64,000 bases of DNA from Bacillus paramycoides (GTDB lineage Bacteria; Bacillota; Bacilli; Bacillales; Bacillaceae_G): the NCBI RefSeq assembly GCF_001884235.1, contig NZ_MAOI01000020.1:1-64000 (forward strand), in the 5' to 3' direction. Below the pieces are notes generated by a model. It searched no databases. It saw only the letters and a list, made by a program, of their open reading frames with translations, and was not told where the DNA came from. Positions within the stretch are counted from its first letter, which is position 1. Every line of letters starts with the position of its first letter. The position numbers were made by a program, and so were the translations under genes. Below are positions 17,850-27,085 of the stretch, piece by piece.

Positions 17850-19040
17850 ATGATTCAAACTAAGGATATTATCGAACTTACAGACACATACGGAGCAAAT
17901 AACTATCATCCACTTCCAATCGTTATTTCTAAAGCAGAAGGTGTTTGGGTAGAAGATCCAGAAGGAAACCGCTATATGGACTTACTAAGTGCATATTCTG
18001 CAGTTAACCAAGGTCATCGTCACCCGAAAATTATTAACGCTTTAATCGATCAAGCAAATCGCGTTACGTTAACTTCTCGTGCTTTCCATAGCGACCAATT
18101 AGGTCCTTGGTACGAAAAAGTTGCGAAACTAACTAATAAAAATATGGTACTTCCTATGAATACAGGTGCAGAAGCTGTTGAAACTGCAATTAAAACAGCT
18201 CGTCGCTGGGCTTACGATGTGAAAAAAGTAGAAGCAAACCGTGCAGAAATCATCGTTTGTGAAGATAACTTCCACGGACGTACGATGGGTGCTGTTTCTA
18301 TGTCATCAAACGAAGAGTACAAGCGTGGATTCGGTCCTATGCTTCCTGGCATTATTGTAATTCCTTACGGTGATTTAGAAGCGTTAAAAGCTGCGATTAC
18401 ACCAAATACAGCTGCATTCATTTTAGAGCCAATCCAAGGTGAAGCAGGAATTAACATTCCACCAGCTGGCTTCTTAAAAGAAGCTTTTGAAGTATGTAAA
18501 AAAGAAAACGTTTTATTCGTAGCAGATGAAATCCAAACAGGTTTAGGCCGTACTGGTAAAGTATTTGCTTGCGACTGGGACAATGTAACTCCTGACATGT
18601 ACATACTTGGTAAAGCACTTGGCGGCGGTGTGTTCCCAATCTCTTGCGTTGCAGCAAACCGCGACATTTTAGGCGTATTCGAGCCAGGTTCTCACGGTTC
18701 TACATTCGGTGGTAACCCACTTGCATGTGCTGTTTCTATCGCAGCTCTTGAAGTATTAGAAGAAGAAAAATTAACAGAGCGTTCTCTTCAATTAGGAGAA
18801 AAATTAGTTGGGCAATTAAAAGAAATTGATAACCCAATGATTACTGAAGTTCGCGGTAAAGGTTTATTCATCGGTATCGAATTAAACGAGCCAGCTCGTC
18901 CTTACTGTGAACAACTAAAAGCAGCTGGTCTATTATGTAAAGAAACACATGAAAACGTAATTCGTATCGCACCACCTCTAGTAATCTCTGAAGAAGATTT
19001 AGAGTGGGCATTCCAAAAAATTAAAGCTGTATTATCTTAA
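17850..19040 (+). CDS. rocD: Ornithine aminotransferase RocD
   Basis: A 396-residue class III PLP-dependent aminotransferase that converts ornithine and 2-oxoglutarate to glutamate-5-semialdehyde and glutamate in arginine catabolism. The PLP lysine is K255 in ILGKALGGG. Other marks are the phosphate-binding [16 protein letters not shown], the EPIQGEAGI and [13 protein letters not shown] segments and [11 protein letters not shown]. Length matches the family exactly. Start ATG has AAGGGGGAAC upstream. It stands alone with its own promoter and terminator; rocE/rocF are not adjacent here. Confidence 0.96.
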   Translation: MIQTKDIIELTDTYGANNYHPLPIVISKAEGVWVEDPEGNRYMDLLSAYSAVNQGHRHPKIINALIDQANRVTLTSRAFHSDQLGPWYEKVAKLTNKNMVLPMNTGAEAVETAIKTARRWAYDVKKVEANRAEIIVCEDNFHGRTMGAVSMSSNEEYKRGFGPMLPGIIVIPYGDLEALKAAITPNTAAFILEPIQGEAGINIPPAGFLKEAFEVCKKENVLFVADEIQTGLGRTGKVFACDWDNVTPDMYILGKALGGGVFPISCVAANRDILGVFEPGSHGSTFGGNPLACAVSIAALEVLEEEKLTERSLQLGEKLVGQLKEIDNPMITEVRGKGLFIGIELNEPARPYCEQLKAAGLLCKETHENVIRIAPPLVISEEDLEWAFQKIKAVLS

Positions 19041-19047
19041 TAATAGC

Positions 19048-19078
19048 GAGGCTGTCCTAAAATATAGGACAGCCTCTT
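19048..19078 (+). terminator. rocD terminator
   Basis: GAGGCTGTCCTA and TAGGACAGCCTC followed by a T-rich tract. Confidence 0.92.
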
Positions 19079-19147
19079 TCCTTTTTCAATAATTTAAAGT
19101 AAAATAAAATCGAATATTCTGTTTTTTATCAAGAGGAGGACAACTGT

Positions 19148-19432
19148 ATGCTGTTGAAATATGGTAAACACATTAACCATTTAGCTACAATTTTTATTTC
19201 TATTACATTCATCGGCTTCATATTATCCACAACGTTACTCAGTCACTATTCAACTCCTCATACATTCACACTACTTAAAGCGTCATTTTGGACTGCTGTT
19301 TTTCTTACAATTATCGGTTTTGGTCGCGAAAGAAGCGCACTTGCGGTAATGCTAATTGGGATTTGTACTTTAGCACTAATCGGATTGTATATTTTCGCTA
19401 TTTTAGATTATTCCAATAATCCACGCCCATAA
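19148..19432 (+). CDS. Small three-helix membrane protein (94 aa)
   Basis: ATG with AGAGGAGGAC upstream. Three hydrophobic segments (about 11-30, 44-60, 66-86) and an Asn/Pro-rich end, YSNNPRP. A short basic loop, GFGRERS, separates helices 2 and 3. No family was recognised. Flanked by terminators on both sides, so it is monocistronic; a promoter is not obvious in the 70 bases after the rocD terminator. Confidence 0.68.
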   Translation: MLLKYGKHINHLATIFISITFIGFILSTTLLSHYSTPHTFTLLKASFWTAVFLTIIGFGRERSALAVMLIGICTLALIGLYIFAILDYSNNPRP

Positions 19433-19433
19433 T

Positions 19434-19466
19434 AAAGAGCTATCTTTTCACAAGATAGCTCTTTTC
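19434..19466. terminator. Bidirectional terminator between the 94-aa gene and yisK
   Basis: AAAGAGCTATCTT and AAGATAGCTCTTT arms, with flanking A and T runs. Confidence 0.88.
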
Positions 19467-19467
19467 T

Positions 19468-20376
19468 TCACTTCACTATATTTCTCAGCGTACCAATTCC
19501 TTCTATTGTAATAACAACTTCATCACCAGCATGCAAAAACTTTGGTGGCGTAAAACCTTTCCCAACACCGGCTGGTGTCCCCGTCGCAATGACATCGCCT
19601 GGCTCTAATGTCATGCCTTTACTTATAGTTGAAATAATTTCTTCTACTGAAAAAATCATTTCTTTCGTATTTGAAGTTTGTCTTACCTCTCCGTTTACTA
19701 CTGTTTCAATGTGTAATGCATTCGGCGTTTCAATTAATGATTTATGGACTAAATACGGTCCCATCGGACAAAATGTATCGAAACTTTTCCCTAGGAAAAA
19801 TTGTTTATGTTTCCTTTGAATATCCCGAGCAGTTACATCATTTATAACCGTATATCCAAAAACGTGGTCAAGAGCCTTTTCTTTTTTAATTTGTTTTCCT
19901 CGCTTACCAATAATGATCGCTAGTTCTCCTTCGTAATCTAGTTCATTCGTTGCATGAGGGTGACCATTAATTTGCTCATCAATTCCAATCACAGTTGTTG
20001 GCGCTTTCGTAAAGATCATTATATTTTCTGGGATAGACTCTACTCCTCCCATTTCTACCGCATGCTCACGATAGTTTTTTCCAACACACAAAATATTCTT
20101 TCTCGGCCTTGGAATCGGCGCTAAAATTTTTACCTCTGTTAACGGATAATACGCCGTTCCCGCATTTTCCTTCGCCCACTTTACAATATCACACACTTTC
20201 TCAAGACATTCGCTTCCTCTTTCAATGCATTCTAACATTGTAATCGGAATGGTAACCTTTTCACCCTTTTGTCTTTGCGCTTCTCTTAAATGTAATACTC
20301 TTTCTTCCTCTTCATCCACAATACCAACAAATACCTTTTCTTCCTTCTTCGCCGTTACAAAACGCAATATTTCCAC
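19468..20376 (-). CDS. yisK: Fumarylacetoacetate hydrolase family protein YisK
   Basis: A 302-residue protein starting with GTG at 20376 (AGGATGGAGA upstream). Residues ~1-90 are a small N-terminal domain; ~95-302 is the FAH/FAHD1 catalytic fold with GKNYREHA, the metal-binding acidic residues in ELDYEGELAIIIGKRG, and the GDVIATGTPAGVGKG loop. It closely follows B. subtilis YisK, which has been described as an oxaloacetate decarboxylase-type enzyme that also affects cell-wall growth. Cytosolic, Mg2+/Mn2+ dependent by family. Divergent from the Spo0E-like gene. Confidence 0.9.
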   Translation of the reverse strand: MEILRFVTAKKEEKVFVGIVDEEEERVLHLREAQRQKGEKVTIPITMLECIERGSECLEKVCDIVKWAKENAGTAYYPLTEVKILAPIPRPRKNILCVGKNYREHAVEMGGVESIPENIMIFTKAPTTVIGIDEQINGHPHATNELDYEGELAIIIGKRGKQIKKEKALDHVFGYTVINDVTARDIQRKHKQFFLGKSFDTFCPMGPYLVHKSLIETPNALHIETVVNGEVRQTSNTKEMIFSVEEIISTISKGMTLEPGDVIATGTPAGVGKGFTPPKFLHAGDEVVITIEGIGTLRNIVK

Positions 20377-20613
20377 TCTCCATCCTAAAACTCATACCCT
20401 TTAATTGTATTCGCATCCTTAAGAAAAAAACCTTCTCATGCACGCTAATTTTTACAATATTCCTCCCTTCTTATATTCGTTCCTCATCCGTGATTTGACA
20501 TAAAATGTAGAAATTATACTTTTTTTAGCGAAGATGTTTCTTTTTTATGGAATTTTTGTATAATATGTACTACATATATACTTAAAATTTATTGAGAGAT
20601 GGAGCCGATTTCA

Positions 20614-20790
20614 ATGTTTGAGCAAGCAATCGAAAAAAAACGCGAAAAAATGATCTATTTTGCTGAACGCTACGGAATGACTTCTCAAAAAACAGTGGAT
20701 TGTAGCCAGGAACTGGACAGGCTCTTAAATGTTATTTGGCATACACATACGAATTACGTGCACACTCAAACGCTCGAAACACATACGTAA
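20614..20790 (+). CDS. Spo0E-family aspartyl-phosphate phosphatase (YisI-like)
   Basis: A 58-residue two-helix protein with the Spo0E signature SQELDRLLN at residues ~31-39. Such proteins dephosphorylate Spo0A~P and so delay sporulation. The ATG at 20614 is nine bases after GGAG; a more upstream start at 20599 lacks a good site. It lies between yisK and gerPA, the same position as yisI in B. subtilis. TATAAT near 20560 could be its promoter -10. The stop codon lies in the loop of a terminator hairpin. After the motif the tail NYVHTQTLETHT is low complexity. Confidence 0.87.
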   Translation: MFEQAIEKKREKMIYFAERYGMTSQKTVDCSQELDRLLNVIWHTHTNYVHTQTLETHT

Positions 20791-20808
20791 TAACGTGTGT
20801 GTTTCTTT
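20776..20808 (+). terminator. Terminator overlapping the end of the Spo0E-like gene
   Basis: GAAACACATACG and CGTGTGTGTTTC with loop TAATAA holding the stop codon; TTTTA follows. Confidence 0.82.
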
Positions 20809-20822
20809 TATTTAAAAAAAGT

Positions 20823-20852
20823 ACACATTTTATTGAAAACGCCCATACAATA
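20823..20852 (+). promoter_or_regulatory. Sigma-K-type promoter of gerP
   Basis: CATACAATA (20844-20852) fits the -10 consensus CATANNNTA and ACAC about 17 bases upstream fits the short -35 AC. gerP operons are known to be transcribed in the mother cell under sigma-K. Confidence 0.7.
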
Positions 20853-20889
20853 GTAGAAAAGAAAATTTTAAAAATGAAAGGTGTTTTGT

Positions 20890-21111
20890 ATGCCAGCTAT
20901 GGTCGGACATATTCGTATCGTTAATATTGGATCAAGTGGTATTTTTCATATTGGAGATGTATTTGCGATTAGACCTATTAGTTATTCACGTGCTTTTGCT
21001 GGGGCCGGCTCCTTTAATGTTGGTGATAATATTTCTGTCTACAATTATCAAAGTTCAACGACTGTAAATGATTCAGATGTAATCGATCAAGCAATAATCG
21101 GTTCTACCTAA
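20890..21111 (+). CDS. gerPA: Spore germination protein GerPA
   Basis: A 73-residue small protein, first of the six-gene operon whose products are needed for germinants to cross the spore coat and reach inner receptors. It contains two copies of a hydrophobic-Gly-Asp motif, GIFHIGDVFAI and GSFNVGDNISV, and the ending DSDVIDQAIIGST, shared with GerPF. ATG at 20890 follows AAAGGTG by seven bases; the GTG at 20881 would overlap that site. Confidence 0.95.
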   Translation: MPAMVGHIRIVNIGSSGIFHIGDVFAIRPISYSRAFAGAGSFNVGDNISVYNYQSSTTVNDSDVIDQAIIGST

Positions 21112-21125
21112 AGGAGGCGATTACA

Positions 21126-21332
21126 TTGAATTTCTATGTAAACCAAAGTATCATCATTAACAGTATTAAAATCGATAGCATTACGACATCTTCTGTTTTC
21201 CAAATCGGAACTGCAGGTAGTATTAAGGCTCTTTCTAAATTCTCAAATACCGGCGGGTTTACAGCACCTCTTCGCCCTTTAACTGCAAAAGGACAAATTA
21301 TTTCCCTTAAGCCTTTCACTAGTTCTTCTTAG
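21126..21332 (+). CDS. gerPB: Spore germination protein GerPB
   Basis: A 68-residue protein with a TTG start at 21126, preceded by AAAGGAGGCG with good spacing; no ATG alternative exists near. Contains one copy of the operon-wide motif, SVFQIGTAGS, then a Ser/Thr/Pro-rich end. Coat-associated, required with the other GerP proteins for germinant access. A 14-base gap separates it from gerPA. Confidence 0.93.
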   Translation: MNFYVNQSIIINSIKIDSITTSSVFQIGTAGSIKALSKFSNTGGFTAPLRPLTAKGQIISLKPFTSSS

Positions 21333-21396
21333 GCCATCCTTATCATAAATATATAGTAGTAATATACCCTCCCTATTGAAAAGGAGGTTTCACAAA

Positions 21397-22011
21397 ATGA
21401 ATCAAGATATATATACTTATTTACACCAACTTCAGCAAGCTCTTCAAATGCAGCAAGAAACCATTCTCAATCTTGAAAATCAAGTTCGCCTATTACAAGA
21501 AGAGCTTAATGAATTAAAAAGTCGCCCCTCCTCTTCTATAGGAAAAGTGGAATATAAATTCGATCAATTAAAAGTAGAAAACTTAAATGGTACTTTAAAT
21601 ATTGGCTTGAATCCATTTGCGAAAAAAGGGCAGCAAATTGAAGATTTTGAAGTGGATACAGAAACGCTGAAAGTAAATCCTGAAACAGAAACAAATCCAG
21701 ACTTTTATCAAGGTATCCTTCAAGAAATGCATCGCTACTTAGATGAAGAAGCATATAATCGAATTCTCCATTTTGAACACGAAGAGCGAACACCGCTGGA
21801 TGAGATGTATCGACAAATGATGATTGATGACATAAAAAAACAGATGGAACATAGACTCCCTTATTATTTATCACAAGTTCAGTCATATGAAGGTATTTCA
21901 ACAGATCCAGAGTATTTGCGCGAAGTCATTATTCAAGCGATGAAACAAGATATTGACAAAGCCTTCCTATCTTTTATTCAACACATACCGGGCAATTTCC
22001 GAAAGGAGTGA
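21397..22011 (+). CDS. gerPC: Spore germination protein GerPC
   Basis: A 204-residue protein, the largest of the operon. Residues ~3-45 form a Gln/Leu-rich coiled coil (HQLQQALQMQQETILNLEN); the remainder is acidic and helical. A linker near residue 65 carries GTLNIGLNPF, similar to the GD motif of its partners. ATG at 21397 follows AAAGGAGG. It ends inside the ribosome binding site of gerPD, indicating coupling. The coiled coil makes it the likely scaffold of the complex (inference). Confidence 0.95.
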   Translation: MNQDIYTYLHQLQQALQMQQETILNLENQVRLLQEELNELKSRPSSSIGKVEYKFDQLKVENLNGTLNIGLNPFAKKGQQIEDFEVDTETLKVNPETETNPDFYQGILQEMHRYLDEEAYNRILHFEHEERTPLDEMYRQMMIDDIKKQMEHRLPYYLSQVQSYEGISTDPEYLREVIIQAMKQDIDKAFLSFIQHIPGNFRKE

Positions 22012-22017
22012 GTATGG

Positions 22018-22212
22018 ATGAATTTAAATGTTGTAAACCATGAGTTAAAAGTAGGGCAAATTAAAATGAACGGGGTTTCTTCTTCCGCATTATTTTTAAT
22101 TGGAGATGCAAACCTTCTCATCCTTACTTCTATTCTTGATACGCCATTCGAATCCGTTACAGAGGGACCGTTTGTACCATTAATATCAGCTGTCCCTGCG
22201 ACTCGAGGTTGA
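22018..22212 (+). CDS. gerPD: Spore germination protein GerPD
   Basis: A 64-residue protein with the motif ALFLIGDANLLIL near residue 24. ATG at 22018 uses the GGAGTGAG sequence that contains the gerPC stop. Role as for the other GerP proteins. Ends at 22212, overlapping a TTG that is not the preferred gerPE start. Confidence 0.94.
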   Translation: MNLNVVNHELKVGQIKMNGVSSSALFLIGDANLLILTSILDTPFESVTEGPFVPLISAVPATRG

Positions 22213-22226
22213 GGAGACTCAAAATT

Positions 22227-22613
22227 ATGTTACATCATGTTCCAGTTGTCCAAAATGTTTCTATTATTTCTTTGGGGATTGCTGCAGTATTTCAAGTTGG
22301 TGATGCAAATCAAATGGAATTAAAAAGCAGGGCGCTTTTGGTTCATCGGGAAATTCCTTATTATTTAAAAGGCGAAGGTCATTTTGATGCTTTTGAAGTT
22401 TTCACAGATGAATACATTACTATGCCAAAGCGAACAACAGATGTAAAAGTAAATATTATAAATGAACGTCCTTTTATTGAAGTAAACAACGTTGAAGTGC
22501 GAACACTTTTAACTTCTGGTTGCTTTCAAATTGGAAATGTTGATTATGCTTTTAATAACTCTCGGATTATGCAAATCCGCCAATACATTACTGATGAACC
22601 TTCTTCTAAATAA
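22227..22613 (+). CDS. gerPE: Spore germination protein GerPE
   Basis: A 128-residue protein with two motif copies, AVFQVGDANQMEL near residue 21 and GCFQIGNVDYAFN near residue 98, suggesting an internal duplication around a divergent middle. ATG at 22227 is ten bases after GAGGAG; a TTG at 22209 is possible but overlaps the gerPD stop and lacks a site. Confidence 0.93.
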   Translation: MLHHVPVVQNVSIISLGIAAVFQVGDANQMELKSRALLVHREIPYYLKGEGHFDAFEVFTDEYITMPKRTTDVKVNIINERPFIEVNNVEVRTLLTSGCFQIGNVDYAFNNSRIMQIRQYITDEPSSK

Positions 22614-22655
22614 TTCATATAGTAATTAAAAAGCTTAGTGAAGTAGGTGAATGGT

Positions 22656-22871
22656 ATGCCTTCAGTTGTGGGGAATCTCGTCGTTCAAAATAGTAATGGC
22701 TCTTTCAATTTAGGGGATTTTTATAACGTATCTCCGAAAGAAAATACGAAAGCTTATAACGGGTCTGGGGCTTCCAATGTTGGATTTGTCGTTAATACTT
22801 TTAGCGGCGTTAGTGCAACAAATACATTTGATTCGGACGTTGCAGACCAAGATCAAATTGCAACAGCGTAA
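22656..22871 (+). CDS. gerPF: Spore germination protein GerPF
   Basis: A 71-residue paralogue of GerPA: GSFNLGDFYNVSP, then GASNVGFVVNTFS, and the acidic end DSDVADQDQIATA. ATG at 22656 follows GTAGGTGA. Last gene of the operon; a strong terminator follows immediately. Confidence 0.95.
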   Translation: MPSVVGNLVVQNSNGSFNLGDFYNVSPKENTKAYNGSGASNVGFVVNTFSGVSATNTFDSDVADQDQIATA

Positions 22872-22903
22872 AAAAAGTAGGAGAATGCTCTCCTACTTTT
22901 TTC
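22871..22903 (+). terminator. gerP operon terminator
   Basis: AAAAAAGTAGGAGA and TCTCCTACTTTTTT perfect arms with loop ATGC, starting at the gerPF stop. Confidence 0.92.
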
Positions 22904-23020
22904 TTATTTCCACGCCGATAAATATTTCTTACGATATTTACTATTTCCCTCTAATTCAATCAATTCCATCGCTATTTCCCTACTATGCTCGTCCTTAATT
23001 TCATCGTATAACTTTTTCAA
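22904..23020 (-). CDS. Candidate short ORF or gene remnant (38 aa)
   Basis: A TTG-initiated frame of 38 residues, very charged and helical: KKLYDEIKDEHSREIAMEL, then KYRKKYLSAW. The composition looks like real protein, but there is no spaced ribosome binding site (AGGA abuts the TTG), and a stop lies 11 codons further upstream. It occupies the place between addA-side genes and gerP. It may be the C-terminal remnant of a lost gene. Confidence 0.35.
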   Translation of the reverse strand: MKKLYDEIKDEHSREIAMELIELEGNSKYRKKYLSAWK

Positions 23021-23057
23021 TCCTATAATTATATCGTACCGAAATTACAGTTTCATT

Positions 23058-23336
23058 TTATTTAAATGATAATCCCTTTTCCTCTAAAGCCATTCTCAAT
23101 TTAGGCAAAGACGCAGGTCCCATACCGTGCAGTTTCAAAATTTCTTTTTCACTATACTTTGAAAGTTCTTCTACAGTCGTTATCCCATGGTGCTCTAACG
23201 CTCGCCTTGCTGGTGCTGAAAGAAGAGAGAGAAAGCCTTCTTTCGGCTTCCTCTCTTTCTCGCAAGTCGGGCAAGTTGGACAATCGCTACTTTTATAGTA
23301 CTCGTGTCCTTGATCACAAGTTCTTAACGTTGCCAT
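23058..23336 (-). CDS. Zinc-ribbon / alpha-CTD-like helix-hairpin-helix protein (92 aa)
   Basis: Residues 7-26 hold C-x11-C-x2-C-x2-C (CDQGHEYYKSSDCPTCPTC), a likely zinc ribbon. Residues ~36-92 resemble the RNA polymerase alpha C-terminal domain with a helix-hairpin-helix, KYSEKEILKLHGMGPASLPKL. Such small proteins may bind DNA or RNA polymerase; the exact role is unknown. It follows addA on the minus strand, 23 bases past its stop, so it may be read through from addBA. Confidence 0.75.
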   Translation of the reverse strand: MATLRTCDQGHEYYKSSDCPTCPTCEKERKPKEGFLSLLSAPARRALEHHGITTVEELSKYSEKEILKLHGMGPASLPKLRMALEEKGLSFK

Positions 23337-23359
23337 ACTCCATAACCCCTTTCCAAACT

Positions 23360-26300
23360 CTATTCATCAATATTTACAAGATGATTCCCATCAAAGAAGT
23401 ATAAACACTTTTCTTTCACAGGATATTTCAAGCTTTTTTCTAACGCTTTTGCATATAGTGAAAGCTGCACTTTGTATCGGTCTTCTAAGATTGGTTTCGC
23501 TTGATCAAATCCGCCTGGGAACTTTCCTTCAATCGTATCTGTTTTAAAGTCGATTAAAGTAATTCCATCTTCTTCTTCAATCATGCAGTCGATAACCCCT
23601 TGGACGAGTATTGTTTCTTCGCTCTTACCTTGCCAATCTTGATACGCCTCTTCTGCTGAAAGCATCATCGTAAATGGTACTTCACGTTCAACACTTTTTG
23701 CTGCTAATACCCTTTTACCAAGATTGCTCTCAAAGAATGAAATCACTTTTTCGATTGCTATTTCTTCAGCTTGTTCGAATGTTAATAATTCTTTATTTAC
23801 CATTCCTGCAATTTGTTCCTGAAGAACTTCAATCGTAATCGGTTTCTTCAAATCTACGTGTTGCATAACGGCATGGACTGCTGTTCCTCGCTCGGCATAC
23901 GTTAATCCTTTTTTCTCCATAAAGCGCGGACGTGTTTTAATTGGGGCACGAAGTTTTTTAATAAAGGCATTATCGCTGCCTTCTTCAGATTGATAATTTC
24001 GCTTTATTTCTGTTACAGATTGTTTCGCACGGTGAGATGTTGCTTCCTCGTATCCGTACTCCCACATTAATCTGTCGTACACTTCTTCTTTCCGTTCACT
24101 TTCTAACGGAACAGCCTTTTTCTCACGAAGTGCTTCTAACAATTCTTGTTTCTCTTCTTGAACTGGTTCTGGTGCAAGTAAATCTTTTCCTTCAACAAAT
24201 TCTACTTTCCAGCTAGTGTCATATTCATAAATTTCACCCGGAATGCTTCCTTGCCCTAACTCAAGAAGCATTTCACTATCACGGTGCCTGTATAGTGAAG
24301 GGGCAATCCAATCTAAATAACATGACGCTCCAGCACGTATGTGGTCTGGTAATAACCATTCTCCATGTTCCCGTGCATCAAGCCATTTTTCCATTTCTTT
24401 ATTGGCATCTTTAACCGTTCCAATTAAAATTAGCTTCTCTTTCGCACGGGTTAAAGCTACGTATAGTACGCGCATTTCTTCCGCAATTAATTCCATTTTC
24501 ATTTTACGCTTAATTGCAAGTTGCGATAATGTCGTATATTTAATTCGTTTACGAGGATCGATAAATTGTGAACCGAAACCGAAATCTTTATGAAGTAAGA
24601 AGCGCTTCATTAAGTCTTGTGTATTAAAACGACGACCGAGTCCAGCTACAAATACGACTGGGAACTCTAGCCCTTTACTTTTATGAATCGTCATAATTCG
24701 TACAACATCTTCTTGTTCGCCGAGAGCTCTCGCCGTTCCCATATCATCACCGCGTTCTAAAATACGCTCTATAAAACGTAAGAAACGGAATAACCCCCTA
24801 AACGATGTTGCTTCATATTGTCTTGCGCGGTCATATAGTACTCGCAAGTTCGCCTGTCGTTGCTTTCCAGCTGGTAAACCTCCAACGAAATCATAATAAC
24901 CTGTCTCACCGTACACTTTCCAAATTAAATCGGAAAGAGATTGTTGGCGTGCAAATTCACGCCATCCTTGCAGTAAATTATAGAACCATTCTAATTTATC
25001 ATGTAGTTCTTTCTCTTCTTCAAGTGGTGCTCCTTTTAAGAATGAACTCATCACTTCATAAAACGAGCCTTTCTTTCCATGAGCACGAAGCGTCGCAAGT
25101 TCTTCATCATTTAGTCCAACAATTGGCGAACGAAGTATAGCTGCAAGCGGAATATCTTGCATCGGATTATCAATAACGCGGAATACGTTCATCATAATAT
25201 TTACTTCTGTCGCTTCAAAGTAACCAGTCGCAAGGTCAGCATATACCGGAATTCCTTGTAACTTTAACTCTTCCATGATTTGCGGGGCCCATGGCATTGA
25301 GCGAAGTAAAATAACGAAATCACGGTATTGTACTGGGCGCATACTATTATTTTTACGATCATACACTTCATAACCTGAATCGACCATCGCTTTAATACGC
25401 TGCGCAATAAGACGAGCTTCAAGCTGCGCTTTTTCTACTTCTGCACCTTCTTCTCCATCTATTACTTCTTCTTCAGTTTGCTGGATGCATAATAGTTCAG
25501 CCGCTACATCCTCACCTTCTGGATAGCTAGCACCTAGCTTTAATTCAGCATCAGCGTCGTAATCGATTTCCCCAACTTCTTCGCCCATAATTTGTTTGAA
25601 GATAAAGTTCGTACCAGCTAACACTTCATGACGACTACGGAAGTTTTTCGCTAAATCAATCTTCATTCCGCCGTCTAATCCTTCTGATGTAAAACGTTTA
25701 TATTTCCCTAGGAATAGGCCTGGCTCTGCTAGTCGGAAACGATAGATTGACTGTTTTACGTCACCAACCATAAATAAGTTTCCTTCACTCTCAGAATCTT
25801 TCGTTACGAATTTAATAATCGATTCTTGCACAAAGTTCGTATCTTGATATTCATCGACTAATACTTCAGCAAATTTATTACGATATTGAAGTGCTACTGC
25901 TGAAGGACGCATTTCACCATCTTCATTTTGCTCACTTAAAATTTGTAAACAGAAATGCTCTAAATCTGTGAAATCGACCATTCCTTTATCTCGTTTTATC
26001 GCTTGGAAACGACCTGTAAATACTTTTACGAGCTGAACAAGCTTTTCTAATACAGGATGCATATCTTGAAAATCTCGTAAGAAACTTTCTGGTCTGCGGC
26101 TAAATAGTTCTTCTTGTAATTTCTTCACTTCATCTTTCGCTTTATTACGAAGAGAATCTACTTGTTTTACAACATCTTCATTATAATCACTTTTCTTAAT
26201 ACGCTTTAACGTTTGCCACGATACATTTTGCATCGCTTCATAAACGCTTGTCCACGACTCGCGAGCTGCGCCTGATAACGTTCCAAGTAAAGCTAAATCT

Positions 26301-27085
26301 GCTTGTAAAGTTTCAGTGCGAGGTGCTGGACCGTCAGGAAGCATTGCTAGTTCTGTCGCTTTACGAATATGCTCTTCCGCCGTTTCAAGCTGGAATTTCA
26401 CATCTTCTAATAAGTAAGAAGCGTACACTAAATCTTCAATCGTCTTTCCTTCAACGTCGTATGCTTCTACTAATTTATCAAGCCACTTCTCTGGGTTTGG
26501 ATGCGCTCTTGATTCTGTATGAAGTGCTAAAATCATTCGTTGTAAGTCATCGTCACTACGGTCGCTCGTATAACGATCAACGAGTTCAAAGAAGATATGA
26601 TTATCTTCGATTCCATACTCTTCTTCTAATATGTCATCTAGCACTTCTTCTTTTAATAACTCATTTTCTGTTTGATTCGCAATACGAAAACGAGGATCGA
26701 CATCAAGCATGTAATAATATCCTCTAATGACTTGTAAACAAAAGGAGTGAATTGTCGAAATGGAAGCTTTATTTAATAAGCTAAGCTGTTTTCTTATGTG
26801 CTGTGAGCTTGGCTCATCAATCAATACTTTTTCTAACGCTTCCCCAACTCGGTTTTTCATTTCTTGCGCCGCTGCATTCGTAAACGTTACAACGAGCAGG
26901 CGGTCGACATCTACCGGATTTTCTTCGTTAATAATCTTTTTAATAATACGTTCAACTAATACCGCTGTTTTCCCTGATCCAGCTGCTGCTGCAACTAAAA
27001 TATCACGTCCATTCGCTACAACCGCTTTCCACTGGTCATCTGTCCATTGACTACCCTCTGGTTTTTTAGGCCAATTTTCTATCAT
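23360..27085 (-). CDS. addA: ATP-dependent helicase/nuclease subunit AddA
   Basis: A 1241-residue subunit of the AddAB (RecBCD-equivalent) complex that resects double-strand ends for RecA loading. It is a UvrD/SF1A helicase with Walker [16 protein letters not shown] near residue 35, DEYQDTN (motif II), [12 protein letters not shown] (motif III) and LTRAKEKL (motif VI). The C-terminal PD-(D/E)XK nuclease includes [22 protein letters not shown]. The start overlaps the addB stop by four bases (ATGA). Length fits B. subtilis AddA. Confidence 0.97.
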   Translation of the reverse strand: MIENWPKKPEGSQWTDDQWKAVVANGRDILVAAAAGSGKTAVLVERIIKKIINEENPVDVDRLLVVTFTNAAAQEMKNRVGEALEKVLIDEPSSQHIRKQLSLLNKASISTIHSFCLQVIRGYYYMLDVDPRFRIANQTENELLKEEVLDDILEEEYGIEDNHIFFELVDRYTSDRSDDDLQRMILALHTESRAHPNPEKWLDKLVEAYDVEGKTIEDLVYASYLLEDVKFQLETAEEHIRKATELAMLPDGPAPRTETLQADLALLGTLSGAARESWTSVYEAMQNVSWQTLKRIKKSDYNEDVVKQVDSLRNKAKDEVKKLQEELFSRRPESFLRDFQDMHPVLEKLVQLVKVFTGRFQAIKRDKGMVDFTDLEHFCLQILSEQNEDGEMRPSAVALQYRNKFAEVLVDEYQDTNFVQESIIKFVTKDSESEGNLFMVGDVKQSIYRFRLAEPGLFLGKYKRFTSEGLDGGMKIDLAKNFRSRHEVLAGTNFIFKQIMGEEVGEIDYDADAELKLGASYPEGEDVAAELLCIQQTEEEVIDGEEGAEVEKAQLEARLIAQRIKAMVDSGYEVYDRKNNSMRPVQYRDFVILLRSMPWAPQIMEELKLQGIPVYADLATGYFEATEVNIMMNVFRVIDNPMQDIPLAAILRSPIVGLNDEELATLRAHGKKGSFYEVMSSFLKGAPLEEEKELHDKLEWFYNLLQGWREFARQQSLSDLIWKVYGETGYYDFVGGLPAGKQRQANLRVLYDRARQYEATSFRGLFRFLRFIERILERGDDMGTARALGEQEDVVRIMTIHKSKGLEFPVVFVAGLGRRFNTQDLMKRFLLHKDFGFGSQFIDPRKRIKYTTLSQLAIKRKMKMELIAEEMRVLYVALTRAKEKLILIGTVKDANKEMEKWLDAREHGEWLLPDHIRAGASCYLDWIAPSLYRHRDSEMLLELGQGSIPGEIYEYDTSWKVEFVEGKDLLAPEPVQEEKQELLEALREKKAVPLESERKEEVYDRLMWEYGYEEATSHRAKQSVTEIKRNYQSEEGSDNAFIKKLRAPIKTRPRFMEKKGLTYAERGTAVHAVMQHVDLKKPITIEVLQEQIAGMVNKELLTFEQAEEIAIEKVISFFESNLGKRVLAAKSVEREVPFTMMLSAEEAYQDWQGKSEETILVQGVIDCMIEEEDGITLIDFKTDTIEGKFPGGFDQAKPILEDRYKVQLSLYAKALEKSLKYPVKEKCLYFFDGNHLVNIDE

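Noticed and set aside
26248-26727. 159-codon open frame on the plus strand inside addA
   Set aside because: Leu-rich antisense shadow of addA without initiation signals or family features.
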